From Nephrocerus scutellatus (lineage: Eukaryota; Arthropoda; Insecta; Diptera; Pipunculidae): a stretch of 64,000 nt of DNA. Under the pieces are notes generated by a model. The model saw nothing but the letters and a program-made list of their open reading frames with translations. It did not search any database and was not told where the DNA came from. Where the stretch lies: the NCBI GenBank assembly GCA_947095585.1, contig OX352761.1:26751777-26815776 (forward strand), in the 5' to 3' direction. Below, piece after piece: positions 32,170 to 43,900 of the stretch. The first letter of the stretch is position 1, and the number at the start of each line of letters is the position of its first letter. Both the position numbers and the translations under genes were made by a program.

Positions 32170-32760
32170 ATTGCAGAATGAATTTGGTATATGTATATGG
32201 ACTCGGATCAGCCGGTCTCTATTTCAAACCGATGTCATCCAGTTTGGCATCCCAAAACTCTGGGCGTACTGGTCTACGGCATCCTTCCAGCGTAGGATTG
32301 ACCGGTCTGGCTATCGTGTCCTATGAATACTACCGCAAAAGACTTTCCTCTTCAGTCATGCGAGTTAGATGTCCTATTCACCAGAGCCTACCGATCGTAA
32401 TTCTTTTCAAAATGCCGACATCTCGGTAACGTTAGTAGATCTCATCATTATAGAGTCTCCGGAATCATCCTTCTTCACATACGGGGCCAACAATTCTCCG
32501 TAAGAATATCTTCTCGAACGCGGCTAAGAGGTCAGAGAGCTTTTTGCTAAACATCCAAGTCTCGGATCTATATGTAAGTGCGATTGTCTTGTGCAACTGG
32601 TTAAATTCCTGAATTTGAAGAGTCTTGACAGAGACCAGACTAAAATAGGCTTTGTTGGCTTCAAGCAACCATGCGCGTATTTCTGGTTCTAAGCTGTTTT
32701 CGACTGTTACAATTGACTGAGTTAGTTAATGGATTGCACTACTTCACCTGCACCTTCAGG
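32170..32760 (-). mobile_element. RTE-like LINE copy E (3' end)
   Basis: Minus frames give TYRSETWMFSKKLSDLLAAFEKIFLRRIVGPVCEEG (32600-32470) and further C-terminal sequence, colinear with copies C and F. Confidence 0.65.
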
Positions 32761-32799
32761 CAAGAAGGTGGGCTATGTATGCCCTTTATTAGAATTATA

Positions 32800-32935
32800 A
32801 ATACAAAATCGAAGGAATGTAATTTACAAAATATAACATTCCTCACTTTTGTAGCCGGTTTCAATTTATTTTTTCAGAATTGATTCATTGAAAAGGCAAT
32901 ACGTATCAACGATCACGAAACTAAAACTAAAAATG
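32800..32935 (+). repeat. Hairpin-bearing repeat, copy 2
   Basis: Inverted match of 12775-12920. Keeps a hairpin (AGGAATGT ... ACATTCCT, about 32814-32846) and shares gtagccggtttc, gattcattgaaaa and cgatcacgaaactaaaac. Confidence 0.55.
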
Positions 32936-33115
32936 AATAAAATAACAAAACAATAAAAATTAAAATTTTTCGGTTAAATTCTCTAATCGGGGGATACACA
33001 ATGTGCAAAATTTGAATAAAATCGTGTAAATTTAAAAAAAAAAATGGAAATTTAATTAATTGTCCTGGGAGATACACATGTGTTCAAAGTTTGAATAAAA
33101 TCGGGTTTTTTTCAG
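32936..33115 (+). repeat. Dispersed 120-bp-unit repeat, copy f
   Basis: Starts aaaacaataaaaattaaaa, gttaaattctctaatcgggg, and carries one and a half units (gagatacacatgtg near 33068), then stops abruptly in aaaatcgggt. Confidence 0.65.
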
Positions 33116-33960
33116 CTTTTATAGTGTAATCAGTACACTCTTGGTTATTGTTACTGGTATTGTTATTGCACCGTAGTAAAAATTTTAGAACAGTTAAAGC
33201 TCCCACATTTCGTCTATGCTCCAAAGAATCAAGAGATGAAGTAATAGTTACATCGTTTATCATACGGACAACTCTATTCAGAATTCCATCAAGATAAAGC
33301 AAATGCGTTCTTGGAGCCTCACCATACATTTGAATTAAATTCCAAAATTGGTCTAACATAGGTCTTTTATAATCTTAATACTTCTGTGGGGATAAAGCAG
33401 AAGTTACAACGTCTTATGAAGCTTGTTTTTTGAAATTTCATATACGTGTTTCTTTCAAGAATGTTCACATGAAGCTTTCATACCAAACATTCTATGTAAA
33501 TAAGATCTCGCAGTAGGGGCACCATTAATTACTGGTGGCACTTAATGTCGATCTGCCTTCTGAGAAAAAAGGCATACTTGGAATTTATTCGGGGTTAATT
33601 CCACCCCATTATATTATTTTTGATATATATCAAGAAAATCGTAGGCGACAAGGATGACCCTTGTGGAACGCCAGCATTAATCACATGCGAAGCTGGAGAC
33701 TACAACTTTTAGTTGTTGATTCACATATTTATTCGATCTCAAACATGAGTCATGCACTTCAAGAGTTCACCTGAAGAGTGATTTTTACGAAAACCAAACT
33801 GCACATCGTATAAAGGAGCATTCCTATCCAGATAGCATATTAGTATAAAATTAACTATATAGATTCCATTAACTTCGATAGAACCGACAACATAGCAATA
33901 GTAGGTGCAGATTTATTATCTATTTTTGGAACGGACTGAATTCCATTTTCCAAATACACT
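33116..33960 (-). mobile_element. Jockey-like LINE RT fragment, copy 2
   Basis: The minus frame 33359-33084 reads YLDGILNRVVRMINDV and TSSLDSLEHRRNVGALTVL, the region following the RT in Jockey-type LINEs. 33960-33400 matches copy 1 (5560-6115), including the aggatgacc-ttgtgg and gaaccgacaac segments. Broken. Confidence 0.6.
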
Positions 33961-33992
33961 TGTCTTTATTGAGAGATGAAACAATTTGCTAA

Positions 33993-34633
33993 AGCGGCCC
34001 CGAAACGTTACTGCATTCCTTACATCGTTCTTATGTACGTGTGCAGTACGTTTGCACCGACACGTTACTGCATACTTTTCAATCATTCATTTTTCGTTTA
34101 CTGTCTTGACGTGCAGACCACAATGTCAGAAGCGGATAAAATAATTTTGGCAGTAATTGCAGTGTGTTAAAAAAAAATCGGATCAGTTAAGCGTTTTATC
34201 GCGCGCTTGTAGTTGCTGCGTAACGTATTTATTTTTTTAGCAACTTCTTTTCTATCAGCATTTGGGTATATTTCACGATATTTCTCCACTAATTGCTGAT
34301 TCTGCTCCTCCCTTAATACTCTGTTGCTATATTCGTTGGTCCTTATATCCCATAACGCAGGTAAAGTGCGGTAAAATTCGATGAACTCAATAACAAAATT
34401 TCTTTTGGTGTTTTCCGCCATGACGTTTGCTCTCTATAGAATTTAGTTTCGAATGAATGCAGTTTCAATCACTCCAATAAACATGACGTATTGACTGAAA
34501 AACCCATGCATTCAGTAAGCAAAATCCAAATCATTTGCATGCTTCAGTCATTGTAAGTGAGACGCATACATACCTGTTTCACTAATACACCTTTACGATG
34601 ATGTAAGGAATGCAGTAACGTGTCGGGGCCGCT
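33993..34633 (-). mobile_element. PIF/Harbinger derivative carrying a MADF gene
   Basis: TAA target duplications (33990-33992 and 34634-34636) flank inverted termini AGCGGCCCCGA-ACGTTACTG, about 33 bp with one mismatch before diverging. A TWA duplication with TIRs is the PIF/Harbinger signature. There is room for only one small gene: the DDE transposase is absent. Confidence 0.82.
34167..34421 (-). CDS. MADF/Myb-SANT-like DNA-binding protein of a Harbinger element (84 aa)
   Basis: MAENTKRNFVIEFIEFYRTLPALWDIRTNEY..., with NPNADRKEVAKKIN-type spacing (YPNADRKEVAKKINTLRSNYKRAIKRL), is a MADF domain over residues ~9-80. In PIF/Harbinger elements such a protein partners the transposase and brings it to the ends. 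The frame ends at residue 84, where full proteins continue for 150 or more residues, so this is only the DNA-binding domain. It lies centrally between the TIRs. It is uninterrupted, so it may be either recently truncated or under constraint. Confidence 0.75.
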   Translation of the reverse strand: MAENTKRNFVIEFIEFYRTLPALWDIRTNEYSNRVLREEQNQQLVEKYREIYPNADRKEVAKKINTLRSNYKRAIKRLTDPIFF

Positions 34634-34949
34634 TAAGCGGTTTCGCCAATGTATGATGACATATATTTTCAATAATAATGGCGGAATACCGTCGAGTTCA
34701 GCTTTAGAAATACCAGATTTTAGAAATAGCATGGGAGAATTGGTGGGCTTTTGTTAGATATTGGAAAGGTAGACGCACAGGCAAAATGCGAAGCTAAGAG
34801 ATTAGCTTTTTGAGTACCAGTTTAATAAAGAATACCATTATGAAACAACGAAGGAATAGATGAAGACTTTTCTGCAAAGATTTTTACCAAGGCATAGAAC
34901 GACAAAAGGCTTCGACTGTTTGAAAGTGAATCCAAAATACTATCGCTGT

Positions 34950-35080
34950 TACATTTAAGTCACGGATCACTTTGTCCAAGGCAGGCCAGTCTATTCCCTT
35001 CTCAGAGCCCGTTATAAATGTTGATTGGTCTTCATAGTGATCCGAATATTTTTTCTTGACATATAACACTTCGGTTCAAG
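34950..35080 (-). mobile_element. RTE-like LINE scrap
   Basis: Matches the part of copies B and F around the RT LRQGD region (ggatcactttgtccaa, cggagcccgttat-like). About 130 bp only. Confidence 0.5.
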
Positions 35081-35089
35081 CTTGTGCGT

Positions 35090-36600
35090 TGCTTACTCCT
35101 CCATTGCAACTCTGAAAGGAAATTTGAAATTGGCATTTCAAATCGCTAACATCAAAATGCTGACGAATCCTTTGTGGTAACAGTAAAATAAGTCATGAGA
35201 TTTCAATTCTCTAGAAGCGATCTATCAAAAAAGTTCGCTACTACATCTTCCCAGTCTACAGCGATGTTCCAGAAAAAAAAACCAGAAATATAGATAATAT
35301 GGCAAAAACAAACACTCCTATATTTAAATGACAGACGCACCAATCTGGCTCCTTAAATGGAACTCTTTAATTTAGCGTAACTTCGTTTTTTTGAAAAGAA
35401 ATCAGTCCTACGCTTTTAGTCCCAATTTCTTCCAGTTGTAAATTGCTGTTCGGTTGAGGTTTTTAATGGATCATTAAATATCGTTGGTGATTCCAATTAA
35501 CAGAAAATAGGCAACCCGAACTGATAAGGATGTTACGTAAATTATGATGTACTGTACCATCTTCTGTAAAGGTACAACAAAATTTTTGTTATTTCTCAAG
35601 GGTCGACCGTACTTCGAGTTGATTTTGAATCGTCTTCTCCAACATCTTTATGTCTTTTTTTTATGTTTGGCTATCACAATTATACAAGTTTACCCTGAAG
35701 ATTTTTCCGAGCATGATTTGCTTTTCACATGGATTACACTGTTGCAACTTTCAGTCGAGTGGACGCGGGATACATTGATTTCTTAAAACGATGTTCACGT
35801 AAGTTTAATAACAAGTAAGCAGCGCTCTACGTAAGTGGATTTGGTATGCTTGCTTATGCTTGTAGATAGATATGAGTAAGTGAGTGGAATGGCATTTTTT
35901 TATATTATGTCAAACTCGTTCGTAAAGCAATTATTCGGGCCGAAAAAACAAAGAAGAAGAAGACAAACCAATACGTTTCCCAGTGAGGATGATATTGGTG
36001 ATGGAACTAATATGTGATAACTAGAATTGCTGCATAAGCATTTTTTATGGCGGTCGCTAGTCAGATATGGTCAGGTGGTGCAAACACAATAATACTATTG
36101 ATGACCGTTTAATTATCTGTACATACTGGTACTAAACGTTCATGTAGAGGTAAATTTGTTAAAATTCCTAAAGGGCTTGGCTAAAATAGCAAAAAGCAAC
36201 GTTTCCGTAGACTTTTTTTTAACCCACAACAAGTTTACTTAAAAAAAAGAAGAGTTTTAGAGTTTTCTATAAGGAATTTGCGGCAGTCTTCCTAAAAACT
36301 ATACCTACTACCATATATCATGGCGAATGTGTCTTTCGGCCACTGCAAGACCAAAAATTTACCGAAATCAAAAGAATCAGGCTATGTCGGAAGGGAGAAA
36401 ATGTTATTTTTCCCTCTGTCTCTGCACTCTGTTCGAGAACAAAAAAAATTTGCATTCGCTTTAACCGGGACTTTGCACCCATTTTAATGCTTAGGCACGG
36501 CATGGGCATGAAATATTGGGATATAGGAAGGGAAGATAATGTTTTAGTGGGTGGAGTTAAAAGATCACAGTGGTCCACTTCTAGATAACTTTATGCAACA
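35090..36600. other. No recognised feature
   Basis: AT-rich intergenic sequence. ORFs at 35544-35786 and 36318-36578 have no family features. Confidence 0.3.
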
Positions 36601-36604
36601 ACTT

Positions 36605-36745
36605 AAACGTACCTGTGTGTACGCTGTACTCGCGTGTATTCATAATCTAGATTCTAGATGGTCAGTGCGAATAGAAATCTTAGGTTTTTTGAACGCACCG
36701 GGAATTGGACCAGTTTCTCCGACTAGAAGCACCACTGCACCAACA
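36605..36745 (-). mobile_element. tRNA-derived SINE, family 1 copy 2
   Basis: Minus strand GGTGCAGTGG (box A, about 36740) followed by CCGGTGCGTTCAAAAAACC; shares body segments (aatctaga, ggt-agtg) with 22440-22645. Box B is degenerate. Confidence 0.5.
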
Positions 36746-37137
36746 ACATACTATATAATTTTTATTTTTTTATAAAAACACTGTACAGTGTTGGTAAAAA
36801 TTACAATCTAGTCTTAACACTAATCAACAATTTTGATTTAACCTAATTTACTAGTAAATATACAGGTTGCGTTTTATGTTTCAGATTGATTTTGTTTCGC
36901 CACCATCGCCACTAATTTGGCAGATCGTGGAAAGTGTATGATAACAATTTATTGTGGATCATCTAATTCCACAACAACGTCTTAAAGTTAAATAATTATA
37001 TGAATAAAAATAAATTTCTTATATACATTTTATTTTCATTTTAAATCTTATTTTATACTTTTAGTCGTTTTACATCGTAGTACATTAAAACCTTATTTTT
37101 ATTCAAATAATTATTTTCTTCTTTTTTGTCTTCCTTA

Positions 37138-37430
37138 TCTTGATGGCTCAGTGGATAATTGTATGGCTTCTGAGCAGGAGGTTCGTGGTTCGTATCACAG
37201 TAACACCAAAAGTATTTTTCACGGTGTTCCACCTCTTGAAAATGTCTGACAAACGTCCGAGAGTAAAAACTTGTCACGGAAAGCTTCGCCGCTCGGATAC
37301 GGCATTAAATTGTAGGTCCCTTCCATTTGTGTGTAAAAATATAAATGCACAGCACATATGGTCGCGAGAAGCTAGGCCTTGGACCAGAACGATTTGTCTC
37401 GCCCAATATTATTGTTATTATTATCTAGAT
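37138..37430 (+). mobile_element. tRNA-derived SINE, family 2
   Basis: Box A TGGCTCAGTGG (37143-37153) and box B GTTCGTATC (near 37190) form a tRNA-like head. A ~200-bp body with gtaggtcccttccatttg follows, and the tail is an (att)n microsatellite (37400-37420). A pol III transcribed, LINE-mobilised element; this copy is diverged. Confidence 0.6.
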
Positions 37431-37542
37431 TGAACCTTATGGCTCAAAAGATTATGGCCTTTTTAATGTAACAGAACCAGATGGTCGGACGTATAGCGTG
37501 AGCTTAGTAATAGGGTTCCGTACGGTTCCCTAACAAACAGAC

Positions 37543-37951
37543 TGTTATGATGGTTTTATGATATTTATTTAATGACCCCTTACCACTGGTGGGGGGAAGC
37601 CAATAAATAAAACACGGTTGGTTTCTAAAAAGGAACTGATTTACTTTAATTGAATTGTGCTCTTATATACTAATTTAATGCTAATTGTACAATTTTCAGA
37701 TTGATAAATTAAAGCAAAAATAACACGTACCCAGACAGCAATAAGACACCATGCATTTTGCATATTGGCTGAGAAAATGTTTTCCCAGAGAATGTGCTGA
37801 GGGCAACAGAAAACTGTAGGAATATGTCACATAGCGAAAACAGCAATATGCAAGGTGTACGTTATCTATATTTTGCTGGGAAAATAAAATGTGCTGAGTT
37901 GAGAAAATGTTTAGAATTATAGGCGATTGTCGGTATGTTATGGTCGTAACA
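37543..37951 (-). repeat. 3' LTR (409 bp)
   Basis: In element orientation it starts TGTTACGACC and ends CATAACA (TG...CA). The coding frame stops 24 bp before it. The tract just before it is G/C-rich (GGCGGCGGCCCCAGCA) rather than a pure polypurine tract. Confidence 0.9.
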
Positions 37952-37974
37952 TGCTGGGGCCGCCGCCTGATCTC

Positions 37975-40900
37975 TTAAACTGCAAACTGTTCGTCCAAGA
38001 ACATTGTTGTTGGCTGAAACTGGCTTGCTGATGAGGCTCTTCTTTCCATTCTTCTAGGTGCTGGTTCAGGCTGATGGGTTAATTGAAGGGTTACCTCTGG
38101 TTTTTTCCGTGGCAGCCTTCTTATGATTATGACGATAATGAACACAATTGTCAGGAGTGTGACAATTCCGCTTAGGGAATATTGGTGAATTTTTTGTGTT
38201 CGTACTTCGTGCAGTAAAGTTTCTTGACTTCTTTGTAAGGCGATGTCTTGTTGTATTTTGAGATTTTGCTGTGTAATGTCCGACGTTAATACTGGGACAT
38301 TTTCTGGCTTATAGCTGAATCGAACCAATTGATCAGAGATATTCTGGATAGGCAAGTACGAAGATTGAAGTCGTGTTGTGATGGTCTGCTTGCCAAACAA
38401 TATCATTGTTGTCTGATGGATTCTACAGTTTGGATTTAGTTTCAAAATACCACTTCCTGATAACTTGGCTGGAACTACAGTTGAACTGCATGCGACATCT
38501 ATGCTGATTTCATTTTGAATACTGAATATCCATGTGTTTGTGTGGTGCATTTGGACCCAAAAACTTTGTGGTGGCACTGATCGAGTAACGCATGAACTAG
38601 GCAGTTCATTTATATGCCTTAAGAGGTTTATTTCACAGGAACATACAGTTGACCCGGCTGTGTATAGTGGATGTTGCATATCGCACCAGTAAAAGTCCAG
38701 GGCTCTTCGGTCGCATGAAGAGAATGCATTTTCGTTCATCGGATAATAATGATCGCCTTGGAGATTAACAATCATGTAGTCTGATGACGGTTCGATGAAC
38801 GTAAAAGTTTTGTTATGCAATGTGGGTACTGGAAGGACCTTGTACACCTTGAACTCTTCATTGTACAAAAGCGGGAGGGTGAGCTCAATAATGATGTTTT
38901 TCTCTGTAACACGTGCCCTTGGCTGCAAGGCCTTGTACAGTTGAAGGATTGACTCATGGTGCCGATCTCCAGGTATCATCATAGTCCTTGGAATGTGGTC
39001 ATGGATGCGGGCCAATTCCGTTTTGAGTTGTTGAACTGTCAATATTAATGGGTGTATTTGACCACGATGTGTAGCTAATACAGCATTAAGCAGGACGTTT
39101 TGCGTGTTTTGATAATGTATCATTGTCAAAATACTTGGAAACGCAGTCGATATGAATATTTGGAACACATGTTCGTCGTTCTTCTGATTGTCTAGTGCTG
39201 ATATCATGTTGGTAAGTACCTTCAACTGTCGATTGGTCGAAACATATTGTGTTTTGAAGATATTTAACGTTGAATCTATGATAGTGGTTTGATTTTTCGT
39301 CAGGTTCAGTAGATGTTGCTCGTTGTTTTTAATCCTTTCGATAGTTTCTTCGTACTGGCTTGCGAAACGTTGATCCAGAATGCCGAATAGCTCATTTGTA
39401 ATTGTTCCAATAAAATCAAACGGTGATCGTTTCGATCTCTGTGGTGGTGATTCATTGTTTGCGTGCAGCAGTACTTCGTTGTTTAGGTCTATTTGCTGAA
39501 GCTGACGCTCAAATAGCTCTAAGGTGTTATTGCATAACAATGAATTTGTTTGTGCTAAAGGTGTTGTCGCACAAATCTCCTTCATGTGTTTTAAACACTT
39601 TTTGTACATGTAGTATTCTGACCAGTACGTTGTGAGATTAAAGAATACTATGGTCTTCCAGGAACTGACGATCATATTTACTCGACCGATGTCTTCAAAA
39701 TATATACCGGGTTGTGTTTCAAATGGTATAATTTCGAAACTGTTAGCGATTTGTTGAGAAGCTATCGAACTAATTGTGATAGCTATGATGCACAACCAGA
39801 AAAGGGGCTTAAAACATGTCCTTGCCACTAAGGAATTGACGTCCTTGTGTTCCAGCGTTGACCTTCCCGTATTAGCTTCGGTCGTTGTTCTACTGTCTTC
39901 TGGTTCTTCCTTATCAGTTTCAATCGGTAACGGGCATAGTTTTGATAATGGTCGTTTTGCATGCCTTTTGTTGCAATAGACTGTTACTGCACGGACATGG
40001 TGATCTTTTCCTGGATGTAGCTCTGTTATCTTGGCTAAATTCCACTTAGTTGGTGGTAACCGATCGTCCTTGATTAGTACTATGTCACCAATGGAAATGT
40101 TTTTATGTACTTCTTTCCATTTGGATCTCTGTTGAAGTTGCGCCAAATAATCTGATGACCATATTTGCCAAAAATCTTGAGTAATTTTTTGTATCAATCT
40201 CCAGCGTGAACGATAACTTTTCGTTTGGTCCAGTCTGGGATCAGGTAAGGCATTTAAGGCAGAGCCAATGAGAAAGTGTCCAGGCGTAAGTATGGGGTTG
40301 TCGTCAAGATCATTGCTTATTGCGACTAATGGACGAGAATTTAAACAGGCTTCCACTTGCGTTAATATGGTGGACAGCTCTTCAAATGTCAAGGTAGTAT
40401 CTCCGATGACCCGTTTTAGATGGTACTTCATAGATTTTACACCAGCTTCCCACAAACCACCGAAGTGTGGTGCAGCTGGCGGGATAAAGTGCCACTGGAC
40501 TCCATGTGTAATCAGGTTATCTGCGGCTTCCTTGTTGCTTTGAGCGAATACAAATTTAAGCTGCTGCTGTAATTCCTTGTTTGCTCCTACGAATGTTGTT
40601 CCGCAGTCACTGTAGAAGTGAGCGCAAAATCCTCTTCGGGATATGAATCTTCTAACAGCTGCAATAAACGCTTCTGAAGTGAGATCGCTGACCAGTTCAA
40701 GATGTATGGCCTTAGTTGCTAAGCATACGAACACTGCAATATAGCCCTTCGTTGTTCGATTCCCTCTGCCTTTGGAAATTAGGATTTGAATTGGTCCGGC
40801 ATAGTCAATGCCTGTGTGTGTAAATGGACGGGATGGTGTGACTCGTGGAGTTGGAAGCATTCCCATAATCTGGATTCTAGAGGCTGCATTGAAGCGGTGA

Positions 40901-43900
40901 CATCGCACGCAATTGTGAATGATTTGACGTGCTGCAGATTTAGCTTGAATCACCCAGAACGACTGGCGAAGTGTGGCTAAGAGTAGTTGAATTCCTCCAT
41001 GCAGCGTTTTCTCATGAATATGTTTGATTAGCAATTTAGTAAATCTACTGTTGCGTGGTAGTATGTATGGATGTCTTTCCTTCTCCGACATATTTGCGTT
41101 TTCAAGTCTACCTCCGACCACCAAGAGATTATGTACATCTAGGCGTGGAGCTAAGGCCAGCAGCTTACTCTTTTTAGGCAGAGTGTTGCGATTCTGTAGA
41201 CACAATAATTCTTCTCGAAACTCCATTTGCTGAACTAATCGGATTACCGATATTTGAGCTTCTTCCAGCTCCGTGGTGGTCAAATGCTCAATTCGTCTGG
41301 CTTCCTTGTAGTTCCTCACATTGAAAGCAAATCGGTTGCAATAAGCTATAGATCGAATCAATCTAGTGTAAGAAGAAAATCGTTTGCAAATGTCGTTTTC
41401 TTCGATGGTGGATGCTACGGAAACTGTTGATGCAACATAATCAATTACGGAACACTCTGATGTTGCGAGTGATTCCGGATGTTTAGGCCAATGAACAGAA
41501 TCTTTTTGAAGCCATGCTGGTCCACTCCACCACAGGGGATGAAATTTTAGTTGAATAGGTGTAACACCTCTTGATGCACAGTCTGCTGGATTTTCAGCTG
41601 ACCTTATATGTCCCCATGAGCTTGGCTCTGTGTTTTCGTGTATTTGAGCAACTCTGTTAGAGATAAACACCTTTTCATGTGAAGATCCTTTTTTTATCCA
41701 GGCTAAGACGATGGTTGAATCCGTCCAGGCATACACATTATCTGTCGGAGTACCAAAAACTTGCCTCATTTCAGTCAGCAATTTCGACAATAGGTGTGCT
41801 CCACAAAGTTCCATCCTTGGTATAGTGAGCTTCTTCTTAATGGGTGCTACTCGTGTCTTGCATGTAAGTACAGTAGTCTTGTGCATTCCATTTTGACCAG
41901 TAATTCTTGAATATATAACAGCAGCATAGGCTCCATCAGAGGCATCACAAAATCCATGCAGCTCTAGATTCAGGGAATCATATGCACCAATCCACCTGGG
42001 AATTTTGATAGATTCGGCTAATGGGAGATCTCTTTTGAATTGATTCCAGCATTGCTGTAGCTCAGAAGTTAATGGCTCATCCCAACCAAGCTCAGCCTTC
42101 CAAATTCGCTGCATTAACATCTTCGCAGTAATGGTGATGGGCGCGAGCCATCCTAATGGATCGAAGAGACGTGCTATTTCAGAAAGTGTGGCACGCTTAG
42201 TTGAGGTGTCATGTTTACATGTTGATTTGATAAGGTTTACTCTGAATAGGAATGTGTCTGTTGATGGATTCCAATGGATTCCTAGAGTTTTAACAACCTC
42301 TTCCTTGTCCAAGTTGATGCAGCACTGATTATTGTCTTTTTGGTCTGACACAAATAATTCCTTGTGATTAGTGGCCCATTTTCTTAGATGAAAGCCGCCA
42401 CTGTTCAGTAAATTAATTAATTGATGTTGAGCTTCTTTACATTCAGCTAGTGTATTTCCTCCAGACATGACATCATCCACGTAGAAATCATTTCTCACAA
42501 TTTTGGATGCGATTGGATAACGTTGTTGTTCATCTAAGGCCAATTGATGAAGAGTCCTTACAGCTAAATACGGTGCTGATGCTGTGCCGTATGTAACAGT
42601 CGTTAGCTTGAAGTCCTTAATTGGTTCGTTGGTCGAATTCCTCCACACGATACGTTGATAGTCCTGATGATGAGCGATGACCTTAATTTGGCGGTACATT
42701 TTTTCGATATCCGCTGTATATACGTATCGGTGTCTTCGCCAGCGCATGATAATTTTTGTTAGGTCTTCTTGTAATCTTGGACCAATGAGCATCAATTGAT
42801 TAAGGCTTGTTCCACTAGATGTCTTCGATGATGCGTCAAACACAACGCGTAGTTTCGTAGTAAAACTGTCCGGTTTAAAGACAGCATGATGTGGCATGTA
42901 ATAGATATTGTTGTCTAGAGGGTTATAGTCCTTAGTTTTGACCATATGCCCAAGGTTCATAAAGTCGTCCATGAATTTTGTGTATTCAACTCTTAACTTT
43001 GGGTCGCCGACAAATCGTTTTTCTAGCTGAAGTAGTCTGGCTACCGCTCGGTCCCGTGATGCACCAATGTTATGCTTTTGCATCAACTCTTGATTGAATG
43101 GAATGCTAACTATGTATCTGCCACCTTTTTCTCGATGATAAGTTTCTTTGTAGTTATCTTCGCAACGCTGTTCTAGTTGTGTTAGATGATTCCTCTCGGG
43201 TATTTGCTCGAGTTCCCAAAATCGTTTAAGTTGGTTCTCTAGTGTTGTTTGAGCGACCAATCCTACGATTTTTATGTTTTGATCCCTCACCGATGTCCGA
43301 CCTGTGATGATCCATCCTAGTTGTGATTTTTGAGCGATGGGGGATCCTTTGATACCTCTTTTAATTCCATTCTGTATGATGTCTCCATACACATCGGCTC
43401 CTATTATCATGTCAATAGGTCCAGGGATAGCGTATGTTGGATCGGCAAGTACGAGGCCCTTTAGTTGATTTGGCATGCACTTGACTATGTTTCTATCAGG
43501 CATGAGCTTAGTAAGGGTCGGTAACACAAGCGCAGAAACAGAAATTTTGAAGTTTGATGTGAATCTCGGTTGGATTGCGACCTCAACCTTGCTTCGGGCT
43601 GTTCCGGCATCAGTTGCTCCTAATCCACTGATTTCTGTGTGTACCTTCTGTTTCGGGAGACGTAATGATTGAACTGCCGCTTCAGTTATTAGTGTCGCTT
43701 GTGAACCTGGATCTATCAGCGCCCTCAGTTCCCTGCTATGTCCGTAAATGTTTGTTGCGTTTATAATGGCTGTGGCGAGAAGAACACCCTGGTTTTGATG
43801 AGCATGGTGTGACTGCACCATGGATGCTTGAGTTGAGGTAGAAGTAGCCTCATTGATATGTCTTTTTTCCACATTATGGTTTTCTTGATGTAGCAGTGTG

